64,000 bases of DNA from Bacillota bacterium. GTDB taxonomy: Bacteria; Bacillota; Clostridia; Tissierellales; Peptoniphilaceae. The position numbers were made by a program, and so were the translations under genes. Location: contig JAQYDN010000007.1 of NCBI GenBank assembly GCA_028724185.1, positions 1 to 64,000 on the forward strand, given 5' to 3'. The stretch's first letter is position 1; each line of letters opens with the position of its first letter. Positions 12,001-18,706 of this stretch are shown here, one piece after another. Under the pieces are notes generated by a model that had not been told where the DNA came from, did not search any database, and saw nothing but the letters and a program-made list of their open reading frames with translations.

Positions 12001-15000
12001 GCGAACGATGACTTTCATCTCGCCCTCGGTCGTCAAGGCTTCCGCGACGACTCTCAGTACGATGGGGTTCGCCTTTCCGTAACCGTCCGGCGGCGCGGTT
12101 TCTTCTAATATATAGTAGCCGTTAAACTTAAGTCCTTTTAGATGGAACACGCCGTTTTTATCCGACGTGACGCCCTTATAGACCGGATCCACCTCCGGCG
12201 TCGCGGGATCGTTGTCGATTTTTGCCCCGTAGAAGTCGGACTTGTAGAGATCAAACGACACCGGCGTCCCGTCTTCTCTCGTCAATTTATCCGTGTCGAT
12301 GGGAATATACCTCGGATTGGTCGTACTCTCGTCGATGGTGTCGTTGAAGTTCGGGTTTTCGATGTATTTTTGGAACTCGACGTCGATGGTTCTTCCCGCG
12401 TTGGCAATCTCGATGAGTCCGTGATTTTTCGTATCGACTTCTTCTAATTCCTTCGCAGGTTTGCTCGCATCGTCTCTCGTCTTTAATTTATAAATCTTAT
12501 ATTCAAGCGCTTCTTTCCCCTCGACCTGATCCACGACGATCTTCCAGCCGAAGAACCGGTCTTTTTCATTCTCCAAATCCTTCGGCAATTGGTAGCCTTC
12601 CGGCGGAACGAGCTCTTCCAATACGTACTCGCCCTTTACGAGGTCCTTAAATTGGAATTCCCCGTTGTTGCCGGAGAAGACGACCTCGTCGTAGACTTTG
12701 TTGCCTATGATGCTGGTAGAATACAGTCTGAACTTCGCTCCGGGCAGTTCGAGTTTTTCATTTGCCGTCGTCGCGCCGTTCGTCTTTATAAAGGGAATAT
12801 CGGTCTTAATCGGCTCGTTCGTCAGCGTGTAGTTGCCGTCTTTTTCTATGAGCGATTCGTCGCCGTCTACACCTAAGAATTTCGCTACGAGCTTATCGCT
12901 CCCGTCCGTCGGCGTCACGTAAATGACTTTCTCCGAAACTTTTTTATAACCCTCGGGCGCCTTGGTTTCTCTTAATACATAGTAGCCTTCCGGCATCTGT
13001 TTAAATTTAAATAGACCGAAGTTTCCGGTCGATCTCTTTAAATAGACCGATGTCCCGTCTATCTTCTTTTCAGGCGTCCAGTCCTTATCGGATTTTACCT
13101 TCGTCAAGGTAAATTCGGCGCCGTCCAAAGCCCTATCTTTGTCTTTGTTTTCGATCGACTTCTTCGTAAATTCGATTTCGCCCAAATTGGATTTGGGGTC
13201 GGAAATTTCGACGTTTATCTTTCCGTCTTCGACGGTAACCAGATCTTTTCCGTCCGGTCCCTTGGGAATGTCTTTGCCCAGTTTCACCACGGTCTTGTAT
13301 CCGTCGTTGACGTGGATGCCCTTCTTTTTATTCAACAGCTTGTAGTAGCCGAAGGGTCCGTCGTCCGGATTGATTTCTTCCCGTTCTATTTTGAGCGTGA
13401 ACGCAGGAAGGGTATCGTATCCCGCCGGCGCCTTTGTTTCTTGGACGATGTATTCGCCTTCTTTTAAGTATTGAAGGTTATCCTGCGAATTTTCACTCGA
13501 CGTCCAGTCGTATACTTCTCCGGTCTTCTTGTTTACCAATCGAAATTGAGCCTCGGAAATTTTCTTTCCTTCGCTATTTACCTTGTCGATGGTGATCGGT
13601 TTGGTGACGTGTCCCGTAATTAATTCTTGTTTATTTTCAGTGTGGCTATAAAACACCAGTTGGACGGAATCCGCCTTGTGTTCATCTTCCCAAGCCGAGT
13701 TATTATAAGAGTTTAAGACATTTCTCAATACATTTTGACCGTATCGCATTTGTTCATCTCTTATAAACGGGGTTCTCCCCAAAGGCTCTTCGCCTTCGGA
13801 CAATCTCCGGATCCCTGTCTCGGGGTCTGTATTGACTCCCTTTTCACCTCGGAACGCTTTCTCTAAATCCCATTCATTTGTTCCGGCTATTTTCCCGCCT
13901 CTCAAGGTGGCGTTGTCTCGCCAATCCTCCAGGTTGAAATTTGCCTCGTTAGAGCTGAAGTAGTCGAATTCTATAGATTTATCGTCCGTCAAGTAGTGGA
14001 TGACCTTTTGAAGCATACCCGCTTCGATGGCTCTGTGCATGACGGCGCCGCCGTGAGTCTTCGCGTAATTTTCTTTTTCCCGGTCGGCATAGAAGTACAC
14101 TCGCTTCAAGAGGTCTTCCATGGCTTCGCCCTTGGAAAGTTTTTTCGGGTTTAGTGTGCTGCCCGGTTCGAGTTTATCGGGTAACGTCGAACTCTTATTC
14201 AGTCGGGTCAGCAAATAGTCTCCGCTCGGATTGATATGTTGATCCAAGTATAGACCGTTCGGATCCCCGGTGAGCGTCGGGTCCTTTTTATCCGCGTTAA
14301 AACACTGGACCATTTCGAAGGTCTTGTTGATCCGCATAATATAGTAGGGATATTCCATATAGGAAAGGAACCCGTTTCCGCTCGGGTCATTGGGATTTGT
14401 TATAACCTTTTGATTGAAGAGATGGACGGATCCGCCTTCTGTCGGTGCATTCGGAGCATTTTCTATTTGAAAGATAAAGTCCGTCTTCTTCGAACGTAGA
14501 TCGGCATTGAAGTTATAGCTTGTCTCTTCGCGTCCCTTTTGGTTATAGAATTTATAGGAGACGATGACTCCCGGTTTAAACATCTTCCGATTCCAATGGT
14601 CGGGATCCGGCATGGTGGCGAGGGTTTCACTGGACGTTCTCGTATATCCTCCGCCGATGTACGGAACGAAATAGAGTTTTTGAAAGCCCGTCGTGTCCGG
14701 ATTTAATTTCGCATTTTCTAAATTCGGATCTTCTTCTTCCCCGAGCCTTAACAGATCGAGGGCGTACCATTCGTTAGTCGTGTCGTTGATCCTGTTTGCG
14801 ACAACGGTTCTGGAGTTGTCGTAATAATAGTTTTCCTTATACTGCGTATTTTGCAGCCCGATTTTCGCCGTATACATCCCGTCGACCAGGTTAAAAGGCG
14901 TGCTCGCGATTTGTCTCGCCTCGTCCACTCCCTTCATGTATTTTAAGATAAAGGGCAGGCGATTGAATTGGTCGATAAAATCATTGACGATCTTTTGAAC

Positions 15001-16878
15001 GTAGTTGCTGTCGGGATTGATCCGAAGGCCCATCGAATACGTCTCGTGGTCTACCCCGATAGGTGCCTTGACTCTGATATAGAGCTTGTCTTTACCTGTC
15101 AAGTTTGCCTTCGAAATAAAGGTCTGACCCGTCATCAGCTCGGGACCCGTCAAGCCGCTCGTGATAAATCCGGTCGTATCGTTATCATCTATAGGCGATG
15201 TGGACACTTTGTATTGAAAGTTCCCCAGCCCTTGCTTGGCGGAGCCGTAAAGCGAGATATTTAAGCGGTTAAATCCGTCCAATACCGCCTGATCTTGCAA
15301 GGGGGAGAGGTCCACTTCGAAATCCCACCATACGTAGAGATCCGCAGCCAGTCCCGTAATGGACGTTACGACGTTTCCGTTTTCGTCCCTCGGCGTTTGA
15401 CTGGACGACACTTCCAATTTATAGGGGTAAGTGACGGCGCCGATGTTGTTTTCTCCGCCAATCACAAACTCGGATGTGATGGTCGTCCGGGGATCGCCCT
15501 TTCGAACGACGACCGGCTCGTTGTCCTGCGACGATAAGTTTTTAGGTCGTACGGATATCTTGACGCTAAATTCGCTCGGGTCGTTTCCGTAGTCTTTGAC
15601 GATATTGTCCATATCAAACGCCAAGAGTTGGTCGATATTTAAAGTGACATCACTCGTCAACGTTTGATTGATCGTATAGCGAATCTTATGTTCGTTTTCC
15701 ACATATGCGCCGTCGGCGATTTTAAAGTTTCCATTATATAGGGCTTTTATCGGATGGTTCGGATCGTCTTTTAAGTAGTCTCCGACGTAGACGTCGACGT
15801 ACCAACCCGCGGGAACGGGAAGAGTCCTCGTCGCCTTGATCGTTAGTGGAGCTTTTAATTGAAAGTTCTTTCCGTCGACGATTTCGGGCGTTCCGTTCGC
15901 TCTGACCGCCATGGGCGTTTGTTCCTCGCCCAATTCGAGTTCGGTGGCGTCATTCGCCTCTTCTTTTTTATCGTCCGCTTGTTTTTTCGCGTCTTTTTCT
16001 TCTATTTTATGAGCCGCATCTTTCGCGTCGGCTTTCTTTTCGCCGTCCCGTCCGTCCGCCGTATCGGTCGTGATCTCGGTCTTGGAGTGTTTGCCGGCGG
16101 GTTTCTTCGCGTCTTTTTGCGCCTCTTCGGCTTCCTGCCGTTCTCTCTGTACGTCGTCTTTGCGCTCTTCGCCGAACTCGTCTCGCGTGTAGACGTTGTA
16201 GCGGTCGACGTTTACGATCGCCGCGAGGAATGCGTCGTATTCGGCGCTCTTTTCCTCCTCGGGTTTTTCGGCCTTGCTCGCCGGTTTTTTCGCGAGGACG
16301 AAGTCGTATGTTTGCGGCTCGGCGTCATCATTTTCCACGGCATCGTCCGCTTCGGAACCGTCGAGCGTCGTCAAGAAGTAGACGTTGTAGTGGTCCTTAA
16401 AGTCCTCGTCCAAGTCGTTTTCTTCCATAAAGATGTCGACGTTGACGTTGTTGCGGATCTTGTAGGAAGGTTCTTCGCCGTCTTTTCCCGGCACCTCGAC
16501 GACCTTGGCGTCGAGCTTTAAGCCCTGTTCTTCCAACATGGCTTCGAGTTCGTCGAACTGTTCTTGGACGTCTTCTTTGTTGTCATATGTAGCGTCGTCG
16601 AACAGTGCGTAGTCTTTTCCTACGATCAGCTTGATATTTTCGACATCGTCGGTCGCGAGTCTGACCTGTATCTCGTCTTTCGCGTCGTCGATGAGCGTCG
16701 CCTCGTCCTTCGGGACGTACTCGAAATAGGTATTGTCGTCGATCTCATAGTCGGTAAAGGATAGTTGTTTCGGCGTCTCGTCCTCGCCGATCGCGAGCAC
16801 TGCCACCGGCGCCATCACTTGAAGCACCATGAGCATTGCCATCATAAAACTTAATACTTTTTTAAAGGTTTCTTTCAT
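1..16878 (-). CDS. Giant sortase-anchored Cna-B/SpaA-type multidomain adhesin (3' end cut by window edge)
   Basis: Surface adhesin attached to peptidoglycan by sortase. One open frame runs from ATG 16878 (SD GGGGAG, 7-nt spacer) to base 1, 5626 codons; the frame at the start and at the sorting signal is identical and I found no stop. Signal peptide at residues 1-29 (MKETFKKVLSFMMAMLMVLQ, then a hydrophobic stretch). Lys/Glu/Ala-rich charged segment ~197-316. Head region ~330-1080. Five Cna-B-type modules ~1090-1790, each with an E-T-x-A-P-x-G-Y-like strand. vWA-like domain ~1880-2150 with MIDAS DRSES at D1892. More modules ~2270-3280. Second head ~3290-3680. Degenerate vWA ~3820-4060. Two tandem ~73-residue repeats ~4250-4397. 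Third head ~4990-5360. Two final modules, then FPNTG at 5603-5607 and a hydrophobic anchor. Only the short positive tail and stop are missing. About 17 Cna-B-like modules in all; intramolecular isopeptide bonds are expected from the family. The ligand is unknown. Confidence 0.93.
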   Translation of the reverse strand, partial: MKETFKKVLSFMMAMLMVLQVMAPVAVLAIGEDETPKQLSFTDYEIDDNTYFEYVPKDEATLIDDAKDEIQVRLATDDVENIKLIVGKDYALFDDATYDNKEDVQEQFDELEAMLEEQGLKLDAKVVEVPGKDGEEPSYKIRNNVNVDIFMEENDLDEDFKDHYNVYFLTTLDGSEADDAVENDDAEPQTYDFVLAKKPASKAEKPEEEKSAEYDAFLAAIVNVDRYNVYTRDEFGEERKDDVQRERQEAEEAQKDAKKPAGKHSKTEITTDTADGRDGEKKADAKDAAHKIEEKDAKKQADDKKEEANDATELELGEEQTPMAVRANGTPEIVDGKNFQLKAPLTIKATRTLPVPAGWYVDVYVGDYLKDDPNHPIKALYNGNFKIADGAYVENEHKIRYTINQTLTSDVTLNIDQLLAFDMDNIVKDYGNDPSEFSVKISVRPKNLSSQDNEPVVVRKGDPRTTITSEFVIGGENNIGAVTYPYKLEVSSSQTPRDENGNVVTSITGLAADLYVWWDFEVDLSPLQDQAVLDGFNRLNISLYGSAKQGLGNFQYKVSTSPIDDNDTTGFITSGLTGPELMTGQTFISKANLTGKDKLYIRVKAPIGVDHETYSMGLRINPDSNYVQKIVNDFIDQFNRLPFILKYMKGVDEARQIASTPFNLVDGMYTAKIGLQNTQYKENYYYDNSRTVVANRINDTTNEWYALDLLRLGEEEDPNLENAKLNPDTTGFQKLYFVPYIGGGYTRTSSETLATMPDPDHWNRKMFKPGVIVSYKFYNQKGREETSYNFNADLRSKKTDFIFQIENAPNAPTEGGSVHLFNQKVITNPNDPSGNGFLSYMEYPYYIMRINKTFEMVQCFNADKKDPTLTGDPNGLYLDQHINPSGDYLLTRLNKSSTLPDKLEPGSTLNPKKLSKGEAMEDLLKRVYFYADREKENYAKTHGGAVMHRAIEAGMLQKVIHYLTDDKSIEFDYFSSNEANFNLEDWRDNATLRGGKIAGTNEWDLEKAFRGEKGVNTDPETGIRRLSEGEEPLGRTPFIRDEQMRYGQNVLRNVLNSYNNSAWEDEHKADSVQLVFYSHTENKQELITGHVTKPITIDKVNSEGKKISEAQFRLVNKKTGEVYDWTSSENSQDNLQYLKEGEYIVQETKAPAGYDTLPAFTLKIEREEINPDDGPFGYYKLLNKKKGIHVNDGYKTVVKLGKDIPKGPDGKDLVTVEDGKINVEISDPKSNLGEIEFTKKSIENKDKDRALDGAEFTLTKVKSDKDWTPEKKIDGTSVYLKRSTGNFGLFKFKQMPEGYYVLRETKAPEGYKKVSEKVIYVTPTDGSDKLVAKFLGVDGDESLIEKDGNYTLTNEPIKTDIPFIKTNGATTANEKLELPGAKFRLYSTSIIGNKVYDEVVFSGNNGEFQFKDLVKGEYVLEELVPPEGYQLPKDLENEKDRFFGWKIVVDQVEGKEALEYKIYKLKTRDDASKPAKELEEVDTKNHGLIEIANAGRTIDVEFQKYIENPNFNDTIDESTTNPRYIPIDTDKLTREDGTPVSFDLYKSDFYGAKIDNDPATPEVDPVYKGVTSDKNGVFHLKGLKFNGYYILEETAPPDGYGKANPIVLRVVAEALTTEGEMKVIVRDPNINALMKNGNTFKGVVDFKENERPGKVAVKKTGNSLDKEHPGEVGLRRAYFRLYFADERFEKTVNSEGYPEYIQKVTEGKPLTHDRVDENGDPIIGDNGYPIQDITDVTELPENQGIAVFDQLKPGFYILEEYRGPAGYIKDPNPRYIEVRSDGTVVKSLDKNDPNFSNADIPKAVQADGKQASQNGSFFKRAKEKIVNLFDFGNEPKRPLARAAGDTGDLARISVTGSDIDTTNGSRDVNMKIIPNIMTKDLEHTLHMLVMIDRSESNQDTSGKVSVDDNINKFLNDFNKKAQETNADVDITFVEYSSAGSKNLGTYSLKELNQQAREYNYYYAWFADYGLDGGSVGSVDTPERIKNYLDAVKVSGFTRNHLDGSDKVKANINTYLNDIQDATDNKTYDAKIAVNFAKFYPQSLKTSANGYGYDILDNMKTLQDEGYDTWTYHSDLRLAYWWQLPPVTQKYKEAADRLVAESGGKAHFEYRFANRKYQEDDAAAAPYIQKPMMDELIQNSDYFGTKNIMRISKVQDATFTVRLKPSIGAENDQFTIKKYRGTEYLGTVKGSLTKDSRNGDLLTIKNLTLEEGEYLTVDFKAKLAASVDATQSFPIFDNIELSTAENEDLGTTAQTQRVVSTLDLYKEQTSTALGKPTGDGNIEVNFKYNNYPAMEIPKDEQGKDKPVGTIKLQWKVKDEWYDLRETNQYGDVTDVLLSENAPFEGKVSFEKLDPKQEYRLVYRRSSPYFSNWGESEVSYYKVEFKDKGATIDISNGNLLKIFNEDEDGFRIPLRITKMNDNKTVLEGSSFKARKIINGEEIASGKYEGQKPKYADEDFDAVSEATGLAGDNYFRELTPGIYELWEEKAPDGYKQLKDKWYFKVTVNPDKEPGDADYMVMDFQFKYDLPKDINDSVYNQGYRDYYNNHATEEEKKLPGTTIYGLDYGNKGDSQVKPGEYDKFIQNIELVPDDGRSNPARPDAPYKTIDDAHVYNHKETGELIFNKVNSAGKSIDGAEFTLTKIKADKDGNPILNNGKPDPELIEETGRNVYKKYSTSSLATGVRFEDILEGTYALEEISPAPGYKKIDSYLVIKFTENEKGEIIQEVDRDHTPKDSEFLGLINTSDKKLQSVENEDHLTDFEFIKTNADGEPVLSTVFTLEEVDKDGKPVLNGYNKTLTGYYSAKFKFEGLKEGRYKLTETPNANYEKPAPWYFDVVLDQDDGKLTIQFENENIKDGKGSIRFGPVEDADGHEIFNGYQIVNYKKTNFSFNKVVKGPETPERPISEIWFNLKKVRTEPGKNGEQIYDDTWTLNKGMEAYAYNEYARSDRDGSVFFDGLSSGVYQLTEVTKLPSLKNDVQDRWIIKVVKEDGKLKVVYDKNDEESYYEENDKDYYKTYMDRGYNQSTLFEQDQKGDYKLTNLIDGIDIKWKKVDAKYGAVIEKAMDFKFYQISDDPDKLSDLNIFAQLPTGEGEEQPPLPEGVADLTDKLNNYQGRFEVQGLKEGLYKIVETKAPEDYKPAERSFLAQVKEGATGDLDVRYYEIDGQTLIKEPEEFNYIKVDEQNSVVFDDQNYIDIKNTLDKTTGTLKIDKKDNQGRPLAGARFALLGENGETVKEVESDKSGKAVFIDIAPGSYTLIESVPPAGYETTNKIWSVYVASDGKTFIHELGDIAPDPGTDEGQNVTDKVKLDTAKSSINFNDNGSGGGIANNGRLEMDTGEDVITVKMHLDVEGEVNPGDYFIINESDTLHYNMLQPDKPNYPNIVDSDGTVLARWAYGPNFDPEKGSGKDIYYVFTDAVEGKKNIAMNLTWGHSVNRNFAPRSGSYKFSARVGKTNVFNNIEIAYMPFSKDQTKQLSINTNYLYTNDESGQYTQIAYINPMGNDFSKIDGQNAKILIYPAVQSGMFNMADIDARKTKVSLYKVDADPSSPDPAKKLPDTVIFDESKLTRVDPSKYDLMFIGKNEGGQLVNAAELTFKEPLGSDIYLVKVDSEMVYPKDSGASTLLGQYVEFKMTIDNKDTYVKKSNGILTNGSGAEGHGDNDYTPPSVDVINRRYVDKKGRFELIKTDPLGANLPGAEFTLMPISPAGDAIVRTSATDGKIIFDNLDPGTYKLEETKAPQGFVEKEGPWTVTVDQNGITKVVKAEGVLAQARLGLSEFFGKVQAAPEPFGGNGVRTGSKTAPASADKRQTSEAEKPSALRALPGGTRNEDVTIKNTGDTDAGNAVVTTNAEYLGNNQFRVRADVKLKDDVKEENVDVVIVLSTQHLYDEGDPLKTVLINKINAYGDNVRVGLVTYGGIIKKISPTNDKQTVINAIRDYTNRDNNNPTEGQVATAFNTAKTYLSQSTADKKEVINLATSTVYTNMTLKNAIAAIGKENIHSYYRSYPASTSSVVSSWQRWQGITMQDASYGNEGILTSTLPSYTPIDMGTFSVSFNDNFKFDGGSTSTNKSDNSGQWHSSYNASTKTIDLRPGELTLKKGQTATMTFTVTATGDIQPETAYDLINGIKFAENKKATEKTIAPPTVFVERPIEQIDVTVASRFDGPTDTTGNITFDLMRKPKGETGREVVEHGSISLNGSKTFKVDKTTEDLQTEYEYYVANVSSSDEKIIVTANDDTVAGQNGTLTIVSRPREKFKVDVDWGGLSKEGTITAILSNGESITIDPDGIETDKYDPKTTTIEKVSINNDQYNVTVTGTDGKSPYMINVTEKSVFVVALDWGNLEPIDTVVATLTDGTELRFTDGDEFKSLEGIAPDTTIREVHFSNEDNDKDYDFEIDGDKSPYTIKVMRKAELPSLTVKNDKSPRGHFQIKKTDENGDKVLEGAVFILKDKDGREVKRASSDRDGLANFTDLLEGDYTLEEIKAPEDYLKTDTIWKVKVDKDGKVTVTKTVPEETQTNLINSINNPLVARQYTDGNGNPVVNFATEIVKSGEKYYLKIKFIKLSDNNYTDALNIQFNTEDFKVLRDGTEISRVNETFYPYHNQRYYNYDNDGRLYYYDEGEYTFEISLRDDTFEGNTRAVSPIKSFVYEGKRLEERYIATITQTETTTTTPEHDETLATGSDVEFSVANKQKPRAEITLHKIDGVSFKDLQDVEFKLTKIDEEGRPVYGATPITGKTDENGSLTFSEVAQGRYKLEEVTALDGYYNILIDFIVRVDENGQASYSRILKKPVDPKLVKTNSTKEVSYQVESLPHGLPLPDYHVKLYSDTTEGVLGSSAMNQASGTLERKQDPVRNYYVQLEFDDPSEADNWDVSYIKTRNNKVQIIAYNKNVAEQLGKDDVIAIRNFPEQDGSTKFQIVKTDDASKKPIKGVVFNIKSSNGYNKNFTTDANGQITVDKIPNGIYEVVEVKTPDGYVLDETPRQIIVGGNYTVPEGVDGNNVTDWVKFDGDTVIRASEESGNAYDPILVKTNDSEGFNIRSKYKFVVPEGNEIKPGDFFYLDVSKNMNTWGIFSPEYAYDLNLVGPLGLLAKGQFVENYDGNGNNAIKYTFTDYLDNQKAESASSLVSYFTEENVVKDDGVITVSTGLGKDVRKHQVEVYYSPTTYYGFKWPVNSINRMQQTDWVEGTYKNIIYVNRYRESLANAVLEFGDDAVVGGGNPSGTQLIKKITPDQVRIYKARGDVDVSMPKSFGLENNETESLLTDVTGSFRNSMSISYNGKLTINFGNAMYDRSSYIVVINGTFDNAQIDKPLRSRQLLTATGYFPNWGGWYQDTGPSGTYNDPYENASEADGEIKLSVTNAENKVEYIKQDKEEKPLAGAIFELRKKNDQGEFEKVKDTVKTDKDGLVVWTDLMAGDYEVWEMKAPDGYEPVPEGGKLVKKFAVDETKHIIKYPEDESNTIVNKKNPAELEIVKKDFDGDKPLSGAKFNLYRQKAGFGDEDIKFDEKDTVNFEKVTVDEQEEFTTDKDGKIVFKNIEDGVYFLKEVRAPEGYANIPRSIGPIAIVDGTVQIPAENPPTKDDDMYTISTSSAEDDGKTTNTVTVYNRKAIFPNTGGFGPLFIILAGALIMATSW

Positions 16879-17199
16879 GATAATCTCCCCTATACTCTAT
16901 GTATCCTTTAACGAAATTCGGAGTATGCGATACTCGCGATTTGACGTCTCTTGTATGTAAAGGACTCCTCCGAGTCCGAGCGAATCCTCGACGGCGATTT
17001 TATCGTCGAGATCTCGACAGCGCGCTTCTATTTTCGGCCTCATTGCCACTATCTTTATGTTCATAGTACACAAATTTTCGAAACGCATGACCTTCTTCTC
17101 GCGATCAGGACGGTTCGGCTACGATGATCGCGTCGATTTTTCGCAAATATTTACTCTTTCCCGAGTAAATAACTGTAAATTAGATCTTTAATCTTTATT
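16879..17199 (-). other. Long structured 5' leader of the giant adhesin; the rest of the gap to 17515 has no gene
   Basis: The 637-base gap between the adhesin start and the reductase stop holds no convincing gene. From the predicted transcription start near 17199 to the ATG is about 320 nt with several perfect inverted repeats: 17148-17171 (9-bp arms, 6-nt loop), 17100-17132 (8-bp arms), 16987-17010 (7-bp arms), 16962-16977 (6-bp arms, 4-nt loop) and 16921-16935 (6-bp arms, 3-nt loop). A 14-base palindrome at 17005-17018 shares an arm with the 16987-17010 hairpin, so the two are mutually exclusive. A 63-codon open frame (17088-16897) lies inside; its only SD-like run, AGAAGG, is 2 nt from its ATG, which is too close. 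No known riboswitch class was recognised. Bases 17237-17445 are AT-rich with no feature I can support. Confidence 0.5.
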
Positions 17200-17206
17200 T
17201 AAATTT

Positions 17207-17236
17207 ATTATATCACCCGATACCGCATAAAAACAA
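17207..17236 (-). promoter_or_regulatory. Predicted promoter of the giant adhesin gene
   Basis: On the minus strand there is an extended -10 TGATATAAT (17215-17207) and, 18 nt upstream of TATAAT, a weak -35 TTGTTT (17236-17231). It lies in an AT-rich stretch downstream of the preceding operon's terminator and would give a leader of about 320 nt. Confidence 0.55.
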
Positions 17237-17445
17237 GCGCTTTTATGTAATTATCTCTTTTTGTCTTTATTAAATTTTTTGGCATTAATTTTTGTATGTG
17301 ATATTCTCCTTTTCATATTTTTCTCCCTTCGCGCGCGGATTTTCACTTTCCATTAAGCGTCCGTTTTCTCAATTTCTGTTGTCTTTCCGTCGCGTATCTC
17401 GTCGTTTTATCTATGTATCCGGTGGCGCATCGAATTTTTTACATA

Positions 17446-17475
17446 AAAATAGAGGCTCTTTCCATGAGCCTCTAC
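17446..17475 (-). terminator. Rho-independent terminator of the double-cubane reductase operon
   Basis: Perfect 9-bp stem TAGAGGCTC/GAGCCTCTA with a 7-nt loop, followed on the minus strand by TTTTT. It lies 40 nt past the reductase stop codon. Confidence 0.85.
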
Positions 17476-17515
17476 TTTAAATTTTTTCGTCGACGGTTTT
17501 TCCCTTGCGCGGCGT

Positions 17516-18676
17516 TTAGAGCATTTCCACAAAGGCGGTGAGTCGGGTGTTGAGTTGTCCGACATCGGCTTGGGAATAGTCGGTCTCTACGGCGAGGTAG
17601 GGAATGTTCTTTTCCTCGTTGCAGTATTTTTGGATCGAGGACGATTCGATGTTGTAGGTGTGGCAGGCGGTGAGGACGATTTCGACGACGCCGTCGACGT
17701 GGTATTTGTCGATCAAGTACCCCAAGAGTTCGTAGCGGTTCGGGTTCGGCGTCATCACGGAGCAGCCGATGTTCAAGTAGCGTTCCGACAGGGCGTCGAT
17801 CAACTCGTCCAAGGTTTCCCCGCTGTCGTCGACGAAGTATTGCGATTGTTTTTCGCCGGTGCAGTTTTCGTAGCTGACGACGACGGCGCCGTTTTCTTCG
17901 AGCGCCTTGATGACTTTTTCGGGCGCGCCGCCGGAGGGGCAGCCGGTGATGAGGATTCTGGGTTTCTTTTCGCGCGTGCTCGGATCGTATTCTTCCATGA
18001 TCTTGTCGCGGAGGGCGTCGAGTTCGCCCGGAATGGCTTTTTTGTCGAATTTATACGTCGTGCCGTTGAAGACTTTGTGAAGTTCCAATCCGTCCACCGG
18101 CGTCGGGTCGTTTTCCATGACTTCGCCGAGTTCTTGTCTCGCACGGCGTATTTCGTTGTGTGTTTCGATCGCGTCTTTTAAGCTGTCGTAGGTGAGTTCG
18201 GCGTCGAATTTCTTTTCGAGGTAGTCGATGGTCTTGTAGACTTCTTTTTTCCACAGTTCTTTCGCATCGTCGGATTGGCTGTTCGGAAGCTCCATGACGT
18301 GGATGTCTTTAAAGTCCTGCATCATTTCGTACATTTTCTTCTTGCCGTCGCAGGTGGTCTCGCCGATGACGACGTCGGAGAAGTGGAAGTAGGGGCATTT
18401 GTCGGTCTTGCCGAAGCCGTAGCTCGACTTAATCAGCGGGCAAAGGTTCTTCGGAAGGTCTTTTTCGGCATCGGCGATGGGCTCTTCACTCGTGGAGCAG
18501 AGTCCGATGCTCGCCGCACCCAGGGCGTTGGCGATCTCTTGCGGGAAGTAGGTACAGTATGCGCCGACGACGGGGATGTCCTGATCCTTGATTTTTTTTA
18601 CGGCCATAAAGCCTTGTTTGCGCGCGTCGGCGAAGTCGTCGAAAATTTCCGGTAAGTCTTTGATGATGGTATCCAT
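17516..18676 (-). CDS. Double-cubane-cluster-containing anaerobic reductase (2-hydroxyacyl-CoA dehydratase HgdB/YjiM family)
   Basis: 386 residues, close to E. coli YjiM and the Carboxydothermus double-cubane cluster protein. Members bind iron-sulfur clusters and accept low-potential electrons from an ATP-driven activase; the physiological substrate of the YjiM branch is not established. Cysteines sit in family-like contexts: AYCTYFPQE, GLCSTSEEP, NLCPLIKSSYGFG, CPYFHFSD, GETTCDGKKK, and later GCPSGGAP and ACHTYNIESS. Only one dehydratase-type subunit is present, with no second subunit or CoA-ester pathway genes beside it, which favours the single-subunit double-cubane type over a true hydroxyacyl-CoA dehydratase. 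ATG start with AGGAGG 9 nt upstream. It is the last gene of the operon, 30 nt after the activase. Function beyond the family is inference. Confidence 0.88.
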   Translation of the reverse strand: MDTIIKDLPEIFDDFADARKQGFMAVKKIKDQDIPVVGAYCTYFPQEIANALGAASIGLCSTSEEPIADAEKDLPKNLCPLIKSSYGFGKTDKCPYFHFSDVVIGETTCDGKKKMYEMMQDFKDIHVMELPNSQSDDAKELWKKEVYKTIDYLEKKFDAELTYDSLKDAIETHNEIRRARQELGEVMENDPTPVDGLELHKVFNGTTYKFDKKAIPGELDALRDKIMEEYDPSTREKKPRILITGCPSGGAPEKVIKALEENGAVVVSYENCTGEKQSQYFVDDSGETLDELIDALSERYLNIGCSVMTPNPNRYELLGYLIDKYHVDGVVEIVLTACHTYNIESSSIQKYCNEEKNIPYLAVETDYSQADVGQLNTRLTAFVEML

Positions 18677-18706
18677 ATGTCGTATCCTCCTATAGTCTAT
18701 GTTTTT

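Noticed and set aside
1..16878. CRISPR-like or satellite repeats in the adhesin gene
   Set aside because: The repeated protein modules are diverged; no regularly spaced identical DNA repeat was seen.
16897..17088. 63-codon minus-strand frame in the adhesin leader
   Set aside because: It overlaps the inverted repeats, the SD-like run is only 2 nt from its ATG, and its product has no domain. I treat it as leader sequence, though a regulatory upstream ORF cannot be excluded.
17292..17480. 62-codon plus-strand frame between the adhesin and the reductase operon
   Set aside because: It runs through the terminator hairpin, is Phe/Ser/Arg-rich and lacks a good SD. Probably chance in AT-rich DNA.
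17516..18676. True (R)-2-hydroxyglutaryl-CoA or lactoyl-CoA dehydratase
   Set aside because: Those need two different dehydratase subunits and usually a CoA-transferase alongside. Only one subunit is present here, and its length and cysteine pattern fit the double-cubane YjiM type.
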